A stretch of DNA of 64,000 nt from Trichuris trichiura (Eukaryota > Nematoda > Enoplea > Trichinellida > Trichuridae), in contig JBAJFE010000045.1 in assembly GCA_037903355.1 (NCBI GenBank), positions 730,683 to 794,682 of the forward strand, given 5' to 3'. A program made the translations under genes and the position numbers. Under the pieces are notes generated by a model that was not told where the DNA came from, made no database searches, and worked only from the letters and a program-made list of their open reading frames with translations. Shown in pieces: positions 49,001-62,454 of this stretch (position 1 is its first letter; every line of letters starts with the position of its first letter).

Positions 49001-51012
49001 GCAGAATTTACCGGACAAAATTGTTCCAGACTTGCTTCCGCAATTTATTGCTCGGGTAGCTATCGACGTACCTACCTGGCATTACAGCAGATTAGTTAGA
49101 ACCTACAAGAGCTACGCAATGATCGTTCATTCATCTTTTTTGCTAAACTAGGTTTGACTGGCAGTTAATTTGCTGCTAGATCCGTGAACTTTTTTTATGC
49201 ATCCATATCTGGGCAAAGAATAAACCGTGATCCTTACATGGTCGTTTAAATGTACCTTGGTCGCTTAATAGAAAACATCTATACACTAAGTAAGAGAAAT
49301 CAGAATCAACGATCACATCTATTGTTTCAGCACGCAATAGGTGGCATACGTGATGGCTAGAGGGCTTCATCCATCTTGCCAAAGCAGAATTGAGGGCTGC
49401 CATTTCCTGGACAGGTCAAGTTTTCAACGATGCAACAGTTTGTGGTAATTTGCTGCTTAACGGACGTGCGCTCAGCATTTGAGCAGATGGAAGGGAAATA
49501 GTTAAACGTCAGAAGGGAAGTTTCCAGCCACACTAACGTCCTGATAAAACTGCATTGTGATTGATCTTTCGCTAAGCCTGGTCAGCCTTAATGCGTTGAA
49601 ACGATTTCTATTGCTATGAAGAACTTTGCGAGCGGAAGGTTGGCCGACTGGAAAACCTATCTTTGATTGTTTGACAAAGTATTATCATGGTGGTAATCTG
49701 TGTTGAGAAGGAGAATTACATGTCTTAAAAAAGGTTGACTTGTGCTGTTTCTGATGCGTTTCGTGCAAGGCAACGTCTACAGTTTGCCTGCAGCAAAGAC
49801 GCCTTCGCAAGAAGTTTGAACAGATAGTTCCTGTTTCCTAGTTCGTTGCATTTTTTTCTACTCACTTTTTCTGGCATCCAAACCCTAATGCTCAGTAGGG
49901 AGTAGCGCAGTTGCTTTTCAAAAGCAAGGTTTCGCTGAATATTGAACCTCATCACCCTACTAGCGTTATTCATGCTAACAATTCAAATGCTTCTAGGGCT
50001 ATCAGTGCTGGCGGAACTTGTTTTCGCTTTTTTAGGGTGCCGCTGCATTATGAAAGAAGCGGAAAAATTCATTTCACACTGTTCATAAATCTACAGTCGC
50101 AAAATACATATTTTTTCAATGAAAAAATAGCGAATACCATTTTCCGAACAAAAAATAGTAACATATGACAAATACGAACCATTTTGAACCAATGCGTTTA
50201 ACTTATCACGTTGAAGACGGAACTTCCAAGTCCTAAAAACCCTGTTCTTCCACATTTTTCAATAACGTAGGCAGATTTCAATGTTTTCCAAAAGTGAAAA
50301 CTTATTTTCAATAGCAGAAAATACGCGTGCGAGATCTTTCACAAGGGAACTACATTTCTTGCTCAGTAGATGTTAGGTACGTGACAAGTTTCTATCCTCA
50401 GAGCAAAAAACCTCTTAACGTCAACCATATTCTGCATGCGGTGGAAAGTACCTACAACATTATGCAAAACGTTTTTGCCACATAGGGCTGTTTGTTTCTC
50501 ATTCAGCTTATGCACGAACTTTTCTGCACATAATTCTCGGTTCATATTCACAATTTCTGGTGCTGTTGGCTTAACCAAAACATTTACAGTTTTGGTGTGG
50601 AGTCAGCGACGAAGCAAAGCAATTTGTTTCTTCCCTACTATGTGTTGACGCGGAGCTGCGTCCCACAGCTGACATGAGTTTACGTCATCCCTGGCTTCAA
50701 AATTCACCGAGCAAATCAAACTTGGAAACGGTTCCAAGAGCCGTTCATAAGTCCTACTCATTGAACGTTGAAAGCAAACGGGTAAGCAAATAAGCCTTTC
50801 TTCCTCTGATAGAGTTTTCCCAAATTTTCTCTATCTTTTTCATTGCTTTGCAGACGAAGTCGTCACGCAGCATACGCTCCGTTGCTCGATCTGACGCTGG
50901 TCGAAGAATTAAGAAAGATGAAGTTGAACGTTTACATAAAGATCCAGAAATTTTAAAAATACTGAACAGTCGCCAAACTTTGCCCTTTACAAGAAATTAT
51001 GGTCTTGTCTAA
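46085..51012 (+). CDS. PSKH1: PSKH1-like myristoylated serine/threonine kinase
   Basis: PSKH1 is a CaMK-group kinase anchored to Golgi and plasma membranes by N-terminal acylation. Three exons, 46085-47071, 50590-50781, 50854-51012, join in phase 0 to 445 residues (human 424). I chose the ATG at 46085, not the upstream in-frame ATG, because it gives MGCLHSVS: Gly2 for myristoylation, Cys3 for palmitoylation and Ser6. Kinase motifs: GKGSFS (117-122), Lys139, Glu153, HRD 226-228, DFG 249-251, APE 275-277. The block LATGGELYDRI and the block ENRTALYRQILRGKY are PSKH1-specific rather than generic CaMK. Exon 2 supplies the end of the C-lobe (DAELRPTADMSLRHPWLQ) and exons 2-3 the Ser/Arg-rich tail (TKSSRSIRS) typical of PSKH1. 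All catalytic residues are present, so activity is expected. Confidence 0.95.
47072..50589. other. 3.5-kb intron in the kinase C-lobe
   Basis: GTGAGT donor and TTTACAG acceptor, phase 0, lying between GKYHFYPE and the final kinase helices. The small frames inside lack motifs; no nested gene or transposon was recognised. Confidence 0.7.
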
Positions 51013-51440
51013 AAATCACCATCTGGCGAATAACTGAAAAGATGTTGCCGCTTCTCTCGGTACTGTCATACCAGTGAGCTTTGTTATTAATTTTTTGAAA
51101 CGAATAGGACTGTTTTGTTTTTATCCGCTGAGTCGATTTGCACAAATTATACAAGTTGAATAAAAATGACAAAATGACAGGCCGGAAAAATGAGCACTAA
51201 TAGAATTGCAGTTTGGAATTCTAAATGACTTGTCAATATTCTTTTTATAAGCGTTAATTTTGATTTCAAGTAAGAGAAAACTAGCGAGACAAAAGTTTTC
51301 TTTATTTGTGACAATTACACTTGGGAGGCAAAGTTGTTAAGTAAAAGATTATACAAAAGCTCTTATCTAAATGAGATTTGATCATTTACATTACGGAGAG
51401 ATGGCGGCGATAAGGTTGACTGACGACTGTTCACGTTAAT

Positions 51441-53577
51441 CTACTTTCGTCGATCCGATTTCTTTTCACTGATGTTCAAGCAGCTCTCCGCTGCCACTTG
51501 ACCAACTACTGCTCTACAGCTTCCAGTCATAGGAACGATTGGGCCATCTGAACAGTAGCAGCACAGCTGCTCTTCCGCTTTTGTACCCTCTTTTCGTAAT
51601 TTGTTAATATCACTGGACGTTTCAGTGTTGCCATCAAAGGGAGTTTTCAGGATGCACATGAACTGCGAACTGCTTTTATTTCCGCTGGCCTTTGGTAGCT
51701 CTGCTTCGTTATCTTCTTCTTCCTTATCAACGTATTCAGTTGAGCCAGCGCTTGAGGGTGTCTCCATTTCATATTGCGGGCTCTTCAGCCGCTGATCAAG
51801 TTCATTGCGACTCATTCGAAGTACCGAGCTGAATGATTCTAGATCGCGGGATCGTCTTTCTTCAAATACTCCTGGTGAGTAGTCCTTGTCCATAGTTGTC
51901 ATCGTAGTGCCTGCGTCCGAAATTGTTTGCGTTTTTTCTCGTACTGACCTGCAACTGTTAAGTGCTAACACTAATAATGCAAGTAAGGGCACAGCAAAAT
52001 GCCACTCATTTAATATTGTTTCAGCGCGCTTGTCGAAAGCATAGCAATGGTAGAACTAGTATGCCTTTAAAATTGCTATTCGACGAAGTGCAATTACAAT
52101 TGCATTTTTTCGAATAATTGAACAACTTAATCCATGAGCACGAGTTTCACTTTAGAACGGCCACTGAAACAGGGCCGGTTGGTGGCGAAAATTTGAGCTC
52201 TTGAAAAAAAGCATGTTGCCTGTATAAAAAAATGAATGCGAAGTTTCAAATGCGAATAGCCTTTCGCCATTGAATTCTCATGTGGTTTACCCTGTCTATT
52301 ACTAGCACATGTATAAGTGCGACATTTTTCCCTCGAAGAGACCGGTGCTCGGACGAAGCTAGTTACCTCAGAAAGTTGTTCTTCACGTCTATCCCTGTTT
52401 GCCAAAACAGTGCCCATTACCATAGCAGGTACGAAATGCAGGCGAAAGAATGTAGCTTGCTAGATTGAAGGCGAAACGGACATAAAATGAAGACTGCAAA
52501 CATCGCAGTTATGTGAGTGTTTTTAACAGACGATAGCAGTACAACAAATACACGCTAAACATAAGTGGTATAACTCAATACTGCTGCAGCATACAGAATA
52601 GTAGCAGTTGAAGCACATTTGTTCATCAAGGGTGAACACTATGAAAAGAGAAGCTCACTGAAACTCGTTGCAGCTAGGAATGAAAAAGCGTTTTCTTTCA
52701 AAGGAACTCATGGCTAGCTTGAAGTTTTTGTTTTCTTACTAAACCAGTTTTGAAAGACTGCGTAGAAGCGGTGTAAAATGCAAAAGAGAAAGCAAGGGGA
52801 GTAAATATCATTTTCACTGGTCGAATTCACGGAGGTAGAGCAATGAATGGCCGTAGGACCCATTTAGAACTCCCTTTAGTGTTGTGGCATAGTGCAGAGT
52901 ATACATATTAATATTAATCGCATACAGTCATTTGTTAGCCACTTCTCAATTTCTTCCTGGAAGTCACTGATGCTTTTATGTACACCGCAATTTAAAACGG
53001 ATAGAAAAATGAGGAAAATGTGTTTTGTAGTGCTACAATGCGTCTAAGTCGAAGATGTAGTTCTTTTCAAAAAGATAGAGCGCATCTATTGGCATTTTTA
53101 ACAACAGATACATTTTCGGTATAGTTATTCAGTAAACACCTAATGCTTGAGCCAAAGAAGTAACGGCGAGGAGAGAGTGCCTGTGCTGCGCCCTCTATCG
53201 GCGTGTGTTCAATATTATATTCCTTTAAAAGCTTCTTTTCTATGCAGTGTGTCAGAGTTTTCTTACTTGGTTAACAACCTGCAAATTATCATACAGCCAT
53301 CGAGTGCCACTCAGGTGTATTCATCAGTTCATTGCTGGTAGTATCAACCTTATCTAGTTAATCTTATCTTATTAATCTTAAGCATAGTTAACGCCGCTTA
53401 CCGATTGTTTGCAGCTCTTCGCAGAGCTTGCGAACGCACTAGCTGCACAACGGTCGACGCTTTTTTTCTTTTCAGTTGCAACATCTCATTTTTGTTGGCT
53501 TCTACGACTGAATGCCGGCCGCCCTCTAGTGAGCATTGCTTCTTCGCCAGCAATTTCTCTCGAACATTATCTGGCAT
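51441..53577 (-). CDS. Unrecognised single-pass membrane protein
   Basis: Minus-strand gene, convergent with the PSKH1-like kinase. Two well-supported exons join in phase 0: 52459-52367 (FFRLHFVPAMVMGTVLANRD) and 52055-51441. The second starts FYHCYAFDKRAETILNEW, enters a hydrophobic helix (HFAVPLLALLVLALNSC), then a long Ser/Glu-rich tail with acidic run KEEEDNEAEL and a Cys pair (CCYC), ending at TAG or TAA 51441. An ATG in the first exon (52423) gives 223 residues. A further coding-like exon, 53577-53402 (start MPDNVREKLLAKKQ, ending before GTAAGC), may be the true N terminus. Its phase (2) does not fit the 52459 exon directly, so another exon would lie between. No family recognised. Confidence 0.5.
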
Positions 53578-54682
53578 ACTTTTTACTTCTAAGAAACAGC
53601 TCCATAAAAAGGCTGATAAACTCAAATTATGTTAGAAATTGATGGAAGCGAAGGTATGCGGTACACTTTGGGTTCAGATTCTGCTAACAAAATCGCCTAC
53701 TTGGTATCTTTCGCTGCTGAATTGGCGCTTAAAACTAGAAATCGTTACAAGTCTTACCGCTTTGTGTGAACTTGAACTTCATACTTATTCCGTCACCTTC
53801 CAGTAACTCTTCAAAGAAATCGTGTGCGCACACTTGCCACGCAGTGAGCCTTCAAAGGGATAAAACTTGTGTATTTGTCGGGGAATCACTGCAAAATATA
53901 TCATTCCGACGTGGAGGGAGCTGCAACTTTCCTTAAAGTTGTTACATTTTAATGGCTAACACGAATTAAATTTGGAAAAGAGAAAAAACCGAGTACAGTT
54001 TAAAACTGCCTTCAAACTCGCGTGGTTCCAATGGCAGTTTCTAAGTGATATTTTAGCTTGAAAGTTTATAGATTATAAGCTGAAAGTTTGCTTCAAGTTA
54101 AGAGAAAATCGCTACCATAAGTGATAAGTAGTGTTCAGAGTAAAGAATACAGAAAATAAATAAGACGAGCCCAGTACCTCTTCAAAGGTTCATACGACAA
54201 GATTTGCTCCAACAGAAGTATGGCGAGATGCTCTTTTGGTATTCCCATGGCCTAAATGAATACATTATCGAATAGCGCTGTCATGCGTTTGTCGAATCGA
54301 AAGCGCTGAGAGCAGATATTTCCCCACAAGTAGAACGTCCATTGACAATTAAAGTGGGAATTCCAAAGCTCGAACAGAATCATAGTTTTTTATGCATTCT
54401 AGCAGAATGTCTTTCACGGGAGGCCGCGTATTTGTAACTATTATGGAAAGATCTCTCATCTTTTATCGCATGTATCAGTTATATGAGCTGAATGAAAGAT
54501 TAGACATTGAAAATAAGCGCTGCCAACATTTATGACTGAAAAAGTTGTCTAAAATAAATTTCTAACCGCTGAACATTTAGTCAGAATTTGCTAACAAATA
54601 TTTGTACAGTGCTTAATAATAATAAGAAGGAGAAGAAAGCGTCATTGTGCTGTTTGTTTTGCACTTTCTTTGAACTGCAGCC
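53578..54682. other. Intergenic, no gene seen
   Basis: AT-rich spacer between two minus-strand genes; nothing recognisable. Confidence 0.5.
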
Positions 54683-57535
54683 TCAACATAATTGAGGAGA
54701 AGAGATTAATTCAAGAGGCCGACGATATCTCAGCGTATTTTGCATAAATGTTGTCAAAGTGTCGTAAAGCTTATGCACTGAGCAGAAGAAACTTACAGTT
54801 GGCAGAGTCACTGCCTGGCGTCGTTTCAATCGGATACGACGAAGATTCGGTTGCAGGGCCCGCAGAACGTTAACAGGTGGATTACCAAGGATAGCACAGA
54901 TGGCGCCCAACTGATGATCCTTGCGCCCGGGAAAAATTGGTGAACAAGTAAAGCATTCAGCAAGAACGCAGCCAGCAGCCCAGACATCTGAATTAATGAC
55001 TTGAGATTAAACTACGATTTGTTCTCTCACGAACTATCTCGACTTACTACGTTATGGTAAAATAACAGTTAGAATAGATTCAGTGTAAGAAAATGGAAAA
55101 TCTTTTAGTTTAGATTTTTAGACAACTTAAGACCGCTGATGACGGGTCTCGAATGACCCGAAAGCTCCAGAGTCTTTTTTACATCCATAAAAAAACGGGA
55201 ACCTATCCCTAATAAAGTTTTTCATTATGAAAACATATGGTCCCGTACCAAGAAACCACGTTTTCAAGAAGTCACGTTGCATTAAAGACCCAAAGTTCAG
55301 TAACGGGGGCATTCGCTTTCATATCTGTTTACAGAAACAATCAGTTTAGCGAATAAGCTGGTTTTTCATAAAAACAACAGGAACTGTTAAACTCTTCGCA
55401 TGTTAACAGGATTAAAATTAAAATAAAGTTAAGAAAGTGCGTGCCGTCCACTTGCTCACTCCATTCAGTTTGTAGTCCGCACTTATACTGCAATTCATGG
55501 TTCCAAAATTAAGCACTATTGTTTTGGTCGGTTACTGTCAGGGGCGATACACATCTATTGAATGTATACGCCAAGAAGAAGTTACAAAGAAGGGTTACCA
55601 GATTAAGGCATAATTTTGGAAGCGTGACTCTTTACTCCCTAAAAATGATTAGATTTTTGAACGCTAGACATGTACAAAGCTGGATGTCAAACAATGAAAT
55701 GAAACGGAAATTATAAAGGAAGCTAAGAATGTAAGTTACCAACGGATTCTGTGTACTTAGTATTGCCCATGACCAATTCTGGAGCTCTATAATATCTCGA
55801 ACACATATAAGATGTGCTGTCTTCCCCAGAAACGTTTTCTTTGGCGCTTCAAATAAACGTTTTCCCGAACGGAGTTGTATAAAAGGTTCGATAATACCAT
55901 CCAAAGTCAGATATTTTTAATTTCATTGTATGTTTACAAATTAAAATATTTGTCGGCTTTATGTCCCTGTGACAAATCTTTTTATCATGGAGATATGCCA
56001 AACCACGGAACATTTGAAAGCAAAAGGCCTGAAAAGCTTGTATGTTGTATAGCATCGCCTGCTAAACGGCTAATATTCAACGGTACTTGTATCGATAAAT
56101 CGGAAAGTCTAAAACCTCTCTGCCGTTGTTCAGCGAAAAGGGAGAACAAATCGCCTGGCATACATTCCAGTAGCATGTTTTGAATGATTGTACTCGGATT
56201 TTTCTGTTAAACTTTCATTAATAATTCATTAAGGACGTAAACGTTGTTTACCTTGGAGTCACGAAAATAAAATCCAAACAGGCGTATAATATTCGGATGT
56301 TTCAAACAGACTAGCAGCTCTATTTCCCGGTCCTGCAAATCATTTTAAGAGTACAGACTGTAGAAAAGGCAGCTGTCAGGCTAGTTTGAATTAGGTACTT
56401 CATACATAGCTGACTGGATAGATAAACAAACAATCAACAAAAATTGAAAGCCAAGAAACAAGCTCAGCATAAATATTTTTAAAAAGCCAGTTTTGCGCAC
56501 GAGCAGATAAGTCCGCAGGTCAGCCGATATAGGTAAACGCAAAAGTCGGGAAATATAACATTTTTATAATGTATACTTGCAGAAGCGAATTTAATATCTG
56601 GAAGTGGTGTAAAATTTGGCTCTGTACTTTTCTGATTGAAAAATTAGTTACACTAGAAAGTCGACAGTCTGAACTAATTGCTACAGGAAGCAATGAATAA
56701 TTCGAAACTTCATATATTACAGTGGCTTGCTTTGTTTGCCTATCCCTTCTCTAGCATTCCATATTTCGCTTACTACCAGCTCTATTTCTGAAATATATCT
56801 TCTGTAGGTTTAAACTATGCCAACTTTTTTTTCACAGAAGACGGCTACAGTTGCTGTGTTTTGTTATTTGAGTTCCGATCAACACTGATATACGTTATTA
56901 TTGTTTATCTCAAAATATGCTTCGTCTATAAATTTGACTTTTTGGTGACCGCATAAAAGCAGAAAAATCTTATGCACATCATAGCTCTTTACGGACTATG
57001 GAAAACTAGTCAGAACTAAACACAGCGGGCGCAGAAGGCGAACTGCTTATTTTATACAAAAGTTAAAACTTTGTGCTTCCAGTTCGATTCAAAGAATCGA
57101 AATTCAATATTCTAACTCCAGAGTTTTGAAAATTAAACGGTAGCATTGGAAAGAATATACTAGCAGCAACCGCCTTCACGACAAGCATTGACAGTCATTG
57201 TAGTAATTATGTTTTAAGCTGCTCTGTTCCCTATTAAAGATGGGTAAAACTAAAGGATTTTGTAGCTCCGTGAGACTAAAAATATATTTACTCACGTGTA
57301 CGTTTGGATTCAGAATTGAAACTTTCATCGCGTAGTACTGCCTGGTTTTCATGTCTCTAACCATTGTGACAATACCGTAAGTTCCAGTACCGAGTTCATT
57401 GCCCCGAGTAAGAATTAACCTTTTCATCCGCAGTTTGTCATCCTCTACCATAACTACGTTCGCCGGATTGCTTACCGTGAACACACTAGCCACAATGCAC
57501 CTAAGACTCTGAAGAAATTTTTTCACGACAGACAT
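54683..57535 (-). CDS. Divergent GSK-3-like protein kinase
   Basis: Six minus-strand exons join in frame: 57535-57296, 56332-56252, 56203-56087, 56028-55898, 55846-55740, 54987-54683, giving 326 residues. Motifs: GTGTYG (50-54), Lys71 (YYAMK), Arg82-Glu83 in DREIELL, HRD with CHRDIKP (166-171), DFGCAK (187-192), and the activation loop [19 protein letters not shown] with the GSK-3 regulatory tyrosine. Then come [12 protein letters not shown] and SPIFPG. The three basic residues that bind primed phosphate in GSK-3 (Arg, Arg, Lys) all have counterparts (82, 167, 192). The C-lobe is shortened and the GSK-3 AHPW region is absent. Such divergent copies, often germline-expressed, are common in nematodes. 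The 752-bp fifth intron holds a PLE fragment. A GTAAGT at 54796 is not used, because the only following acceptor would make a 19-base intron. Confidence 0.88.
55130..55312 (+). repeat. PLE terminal-repeat fragment in kinase intron
   Basis: Contains the CTGATGA, CGGGTC hairpin and CCGAAAGCTCC core (55131-55172), a degenerate CGGGAACC block, and further on GGTCCCGTACCAAGAA (about 55237), in the same order as at 14.4 kb. It is on the plus strand, antisense to the GSK-3-like gene that hosts it. Confidence 0.75.
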
Positions 57536-57550
57536 CCTCAACCAGAGCAC

Positions 57551-60500
57551 ACCACAGATGCGCCCTACAGAAGACCATTAGGCCAAGAAACAGCTATGTA
57601 AGCCAGTCTAAGAGGAAAGGATTTTAAACAACTCATTCTATGCTATTTGTTTAAAGTTCTCAATGTATACGCGGTTAATGCTAAAAAATATCATATCAAT
57701 CATAGCGAATTTCCGCTCATGCATTTTTGATGCATATGATAAAAAAAATATAGTGAAACTTCCTTTATCCTAACCTCTTGCGGCAGAGTCTGAAATGCTC
57801 GAATTACCGCCTAAAGAATGCAGGTTCCTTTCTCTCGGGTATGCGCTCATCCTTTTTTGGCCTTGGTGCAGAGCGTGCTGTCTGTCTTGTTCTTCCCTTA
57901 ATCATCTCTTTAGCCAAAATGTCTGCTTCACTTTTAGGCTTCAGCTTGAGTATGGGAAAAGTAGGAAGGCCAACATAATTACAGTACAAGGGGGAGCCAG
58001 GACGCACGCTCCGAAACGAGAGAAAAGAAGGACGGCAATATTTTACTCTTGTCTTCTTTTTAAAAGCATACGCATGATTTGGTAACAGGAACGGGTGCCG
58101 GATCTGCTTATTCTCTCAGTAAAGTTAAGCTGGCACTTTTGCAACGAGTGGTGGGTGAGAAGTCATTCAGTTCTATACATAAGGCAAAGAAGCAGAACCA
58201 CAGAGGAGATGGAACGAAATGAATGGTGCCAGTGGGCAGAAAATGGAGCTGAACCTGCTGTCCAGTCTTAAGCACTCAACAGCAAACGTGTGAAGGCCAG
58301 CCTGGAGGCCAATAGTGACCTTCTAATATAAATTGAAGAGCATGTTCAGTGGAACAGTGTGGATGACACTGTTTGGTTATTTTCTGGCGCTATTTTGTTT
58401 ATGGCCGCATATCCTGTCTTTTTCTTAGTCAATACTCCTTCTGGACTTACGAGTGTAAACAAAATAAAGCCAAAGTAAACTCATCAGGATCACCTCCTTT
58501 CTACTGACTTTAGTGGCAGTTTATCGCTGGAGGCCAGCAGCCGGCCCGCAAGTTAATTTTCCCGCGTTTACTGTTGAATGCTTATAATCAATCAGTTGAT
58601 TCTTCGATATTCGCTGGTGACTGGCACAATTCAATTCTTTCATTCTTCTCAGTGGCTTCGCTTCTTTGCCTTACCTATAAAACTGAACGACTTCCCACGC
58701 CTAGCATTCGTTACAATTTATTTTTTATCGTTTATCCATATGCTTTGCCTATTGTAAACTTCGCTCTTAGAGATTAACAGCAGATATCCAGCTACAGCTC
58801 CTTGTGAGCATTAAAAGTAATGTTCTTTTAAGCACTACGCGCTAACGTTTCAACATTGCTAGCAAATAAAAAAGCGGTATTGTGTATTATAAATGAGACA
58901 TAGGATGCCGACAAATTCAGCAAACTCTGTTTAGAGCTCATGCCTGTAAGGAAGTTCCCCAAGACATAGATAAGGTGCGCACTTGCATAATTAACAGAAA
59001 AGCGCCTAGCGTTGAAAGCAAGTTCAGGTTTCGAAAATTATTCAGGGTCGGTATGAAACAACGAAGCGAAGTCTCAAAAGTGGGTGAACTTCTATCCCAG
59101 AAACAAAAGTTGGAAGCTATTGTACCAGCGAGGAGTTTGAGAATAGTAAACTAACGGCTATGTACGTTACGCGTCCTAAGCTAAGGCGCCATTAATCAGT
59201 CGACTTTATCCTCAGAAAGCGATAGAACTTCGCGTTTATCAAGGCGGGAACTTTCACCGCAAGGAAATGACGAAAAACAAAGGAGGTTCTGTCGATAAAT
59301 GATCGAAGCAGCCTGCGCATCTTTATTGAATTTGGTCGGCCAGTTGTTCTTCTCTGACCAGAATCGGATAGCAGAGGCTGCATTGCACATGGCTAGCCTC
59401 GTCAATATCGATAGTTAGAATATTCTGTAATAACTGTTGCAAAACTAAAATGAATGGAAATTTGTTTTAAACAAGTTATGATCTGTTCGTTACGGTAGAG
59501 TTTCTGTTGTAATATTTAATAATTAATCTTAGATTTTCAAGTCGCATCTCGACCAGTCATGAGGTGGAAGTTGATCTCACAACCTCATGCCGGCTGTCTT
59601 AGCGGTTCATTCTGTTAAGAAGCTTCGCCTAACAGAAACTAGGCCAGAAGTGACAAACGGAGGTATCCCTGTCAGCTTGCTGTTGCCAACCCAAATTGGC
59701 TGATCACGGTTTCTCTATCCGTTTCTGTTTTGTGCCCTCAGCTAAGCGTTGCCATTCTGTACCACATTTGTTCAATCTAAGGTACGCTGCTGGCTTGACC
59801 TCAGAGTCAGACACCCTTTCATACAGAGAACCGCGTCTGTGTCCATGGATATAGGTTTAGGCTTAGCACATGGAAGGGAACGCCCAGGAATACTCTAGGT
59901 AGAACTAAAGCCACGTTTTGTTAAAGCAGCTGAAGGGAGCCTAAGCCTACACCTGAAGTCAAAGGCCTTCAGCCTCGATAACTGTAAATGGTATAAACGT
60001 AAACTTAAAATCATCAGTGACTTCTGTTTAGGCTGGAAGCGGTTATTTGGACAAATGCAACTTGATTTTACTTCCACCTACAGTACTATCTGAGCGTCTA
60101 ATGGAAACAACCTTGTCTTTGTCCTTTATAATAATTTTACCTAATAATATTAATAATAATAATAATAAAACTTTGTTTTTGTTGTTGTTGCAGCGGCAGA
60201 GTCTGAAGACACCAAAACAAAAGTTTTACTGCAAAATGAAATATTCGCTCGCTGTATCAGAACTTACGGAGAATTTGAATTGTACAGTCTTTGATATTGA
60301 TAGTTACTGAACCTCTATGTCAGGTTTGGGTACGCTCCAACTAGATTGTACTCCTTGGCAACTTTTCTAAAAAAAGCAAGTTTTGTGTACCGTTCGCCCT
60401 TTTCCTATTTTCAATAGCAAATCTGCAATGTTTTCTGCGGCAAACCGATGTCGAAAAAAACAAGTCCTTGACATCTTCATTGAAAAAGAAACCAGAAATA

Positions 60501-62022
60501 AAAAAGCCAATGAAAAGAGGCTACTGAAGGCATTTTTTAGCTGACCAATGCGGATAGGGTACAACAAAAATTTTAAAAACTAAGAAAGCATTACGAGATT
60601 TTCTGAACAGTTCGTAGATGAAAACTCGCCATGCAAAATGACAAAAACCTCTTGGGTGTCAGTATTGATTTGAAGGATGAATAAAATCTGGCAAACAGGA
60701 CAAGTTACACTGGTCTTGAAGTTTCAATTATCCGAATTATCCCTGCTACAACTAAATCAAATATTGAGAACTTTTCTACTTCGTCCTAAGAAAGGACCAG
60801 AAATCTTTCAGAATGAATAAGCGTTTACCTAAGACAATTTACCGCAGAAACAGTGTGGCCACAATGTTCTCTTCTGTTCCCCAATTCGAACGATCATCCT
60901 GTAAGTGACGATAAGATGTAATAATAAACGGTAATGCTCATCTAGGCATGAAAGTGTCAATTTGCATGTAGCACAACACAACAAATACATCTAAGCAAAG
61001 AAAGCTTTCAGACATAATATGCAGTGCGGTGATGAAATATGACTGCGTATGGAACTCATAAATTATCGCCTTTCGCAACGACTGCTGACCAATTTTAATA
61101 CCGGACAAACAGTGGCAAAAATTTGATCAAAAATAATTCACTGCAAAACAGCAAAACGAAGCCACTTAATAAAATTCCCAACCGAGCAGCCTGTTGAACT
61201 CGAACACCCAGATATGCACTATGGCTATCGTGTGCAGAAAAAACTAAAACATCAGTGCTTATTAAACGGGAATTAAACCGCTGAGATTTGTCTTATAAAG
61301 CAAATCATCTGAAATTAGAAGTGCACATGTATTGATTAAAAATCGAAAATCCACAATTTCTTCTTCCTTACATTGGAATATGCTGACAGCACGGAATGTA
61401 ATGCATCTGCGATAAGACTGACTATGTGTTCGTCGATAACTGAAATATAGAAAAACGCACAATGAGATGACCGTGAGAACTTATGCACAACTTACGGCAT
61501 CCGCGCGACTGATCAGTAGAACGCAGACGTCGATGACCCCTGGCCATTGCTTGCTTCTTTGTCAGCTAAAAGCAAAACGTGCTTTCAAAGATGGCACCAT
61601 TAATATTTGGAATGGTCTTAATGGCGCAGGGGATAAAAAAAGTCAATAAACTAAGAAAAGCCAAGGAACAAAGGCGCCATGTGAAGGATAATCATAAGGA
61701 GAAGAACCCAGTTACCCGGAGAGATAAACGGACCTGCTGCTTTAGTGGATCCTCCTTGATTAGCTACACTGGTCTCGCTAAAAAAAGAATTAAGTAATAA
61801 GGTAAATGCCTCTTGTCGTATGAAGCGTGCTTTGTAATGGGTATGAAGGTCTTAATTTTCGAAGTTTTGTTCCGTTTGGCCCGTTTTATATTGTACGGAA
61901 AATATACAGAGCTTTAGGGCTACCCGGAGCATCCGAGGAAATTACAAAGCTTTGACGAGTGAAACGCTGTCGATAAGTCTTGCTGCGAGTATTCAGTTTA
62001 ATATAGAAAAGTCTACGTTTAC
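57551..62022. other. Repeat-rich intergenic region
   Basis: No gene recognised in about 4.5 kb. GAATGCAGGTTCCTTTCT at about 57816 matches the arm of the foldback repeat at 5.5 kb. TTTAGGCTTAGCACATGG at about 59850 and a TTTAGGCTGG near 60025 belong to the TTAGGC-type family. The sequence GCGGCAGAGTCTGAA occurs twice (about 57780 and 60192). An (AAT)n/(GTT)n microsatellite lies at about 60146-60192. Confidence 0.45.
60146..60192. repeat. (AAT)n and (GTT)n microsatellite
   Basis: Two adjoining trinucleotide runs, TAATAATAATAATAA then TTGTTGTTGTTG. Confidence 0.85.
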
Positions 62023-62166
62023 CTTAAAGTTGCAGTAGGACGAATCTTCTCATCATTGCCTCCCATTTCAGGCCCTTCCGCAGAATGGACCTTCAAGCTG
62101 GACGCATCGACAGTTCCCGCACTAGTTTTGCCTGTCTTGGTTACGCCAGATGGATTGTTTACCAAT
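62023..62166 (-). CDS. Orphan internal exon of an unrecognised gene
   Basis: Bounded by a TTTTAG acceptor and a GTAAAC donor on the minus strand. The 144-base exon reads LVNNPSGVTKTGKTSAGTVD and ends MGGNDEKIRPTATLR. The Ser/Thr/Gly-rich, low-hydrophobic content suggests an unstructured N-terminal region. Its partner exons were not found; further exons may lie within 57.6-62.0 kb. Confidence 0.4.
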
Positions 62167-62454
62167 CTAAAACACGATCATTTTACCAAATTTTAAGGTA
62201 GCAATGAGTTACGTAAATGAAGTTGGTTCAACTTCAAACCGTAGCAAATATCTATGCCTTCGCCGAACATTAAAAAACGGGAAATGCGCTTCGAAATAAG
62301 AACTTTGGAGCACGAAACAATGACAGTACGAGCAAACATGCTGTAATGTGCTGACCGTACCACAGATTAATTACATGGTATACCTTCCGTTATCAATAAA
62401 CTAATATTATGTAAACAGCGGAAGAAATGTTAGCCACAAAAAGTTTAAACAGGT

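Noticed and set aside
54779..54796. GTAAGT donor in the last GSK-3-like exon
   Set aside because: The next acceptor is only about 19 bases away, and the unspliced frame continues with kinase-like sequence to the stop.
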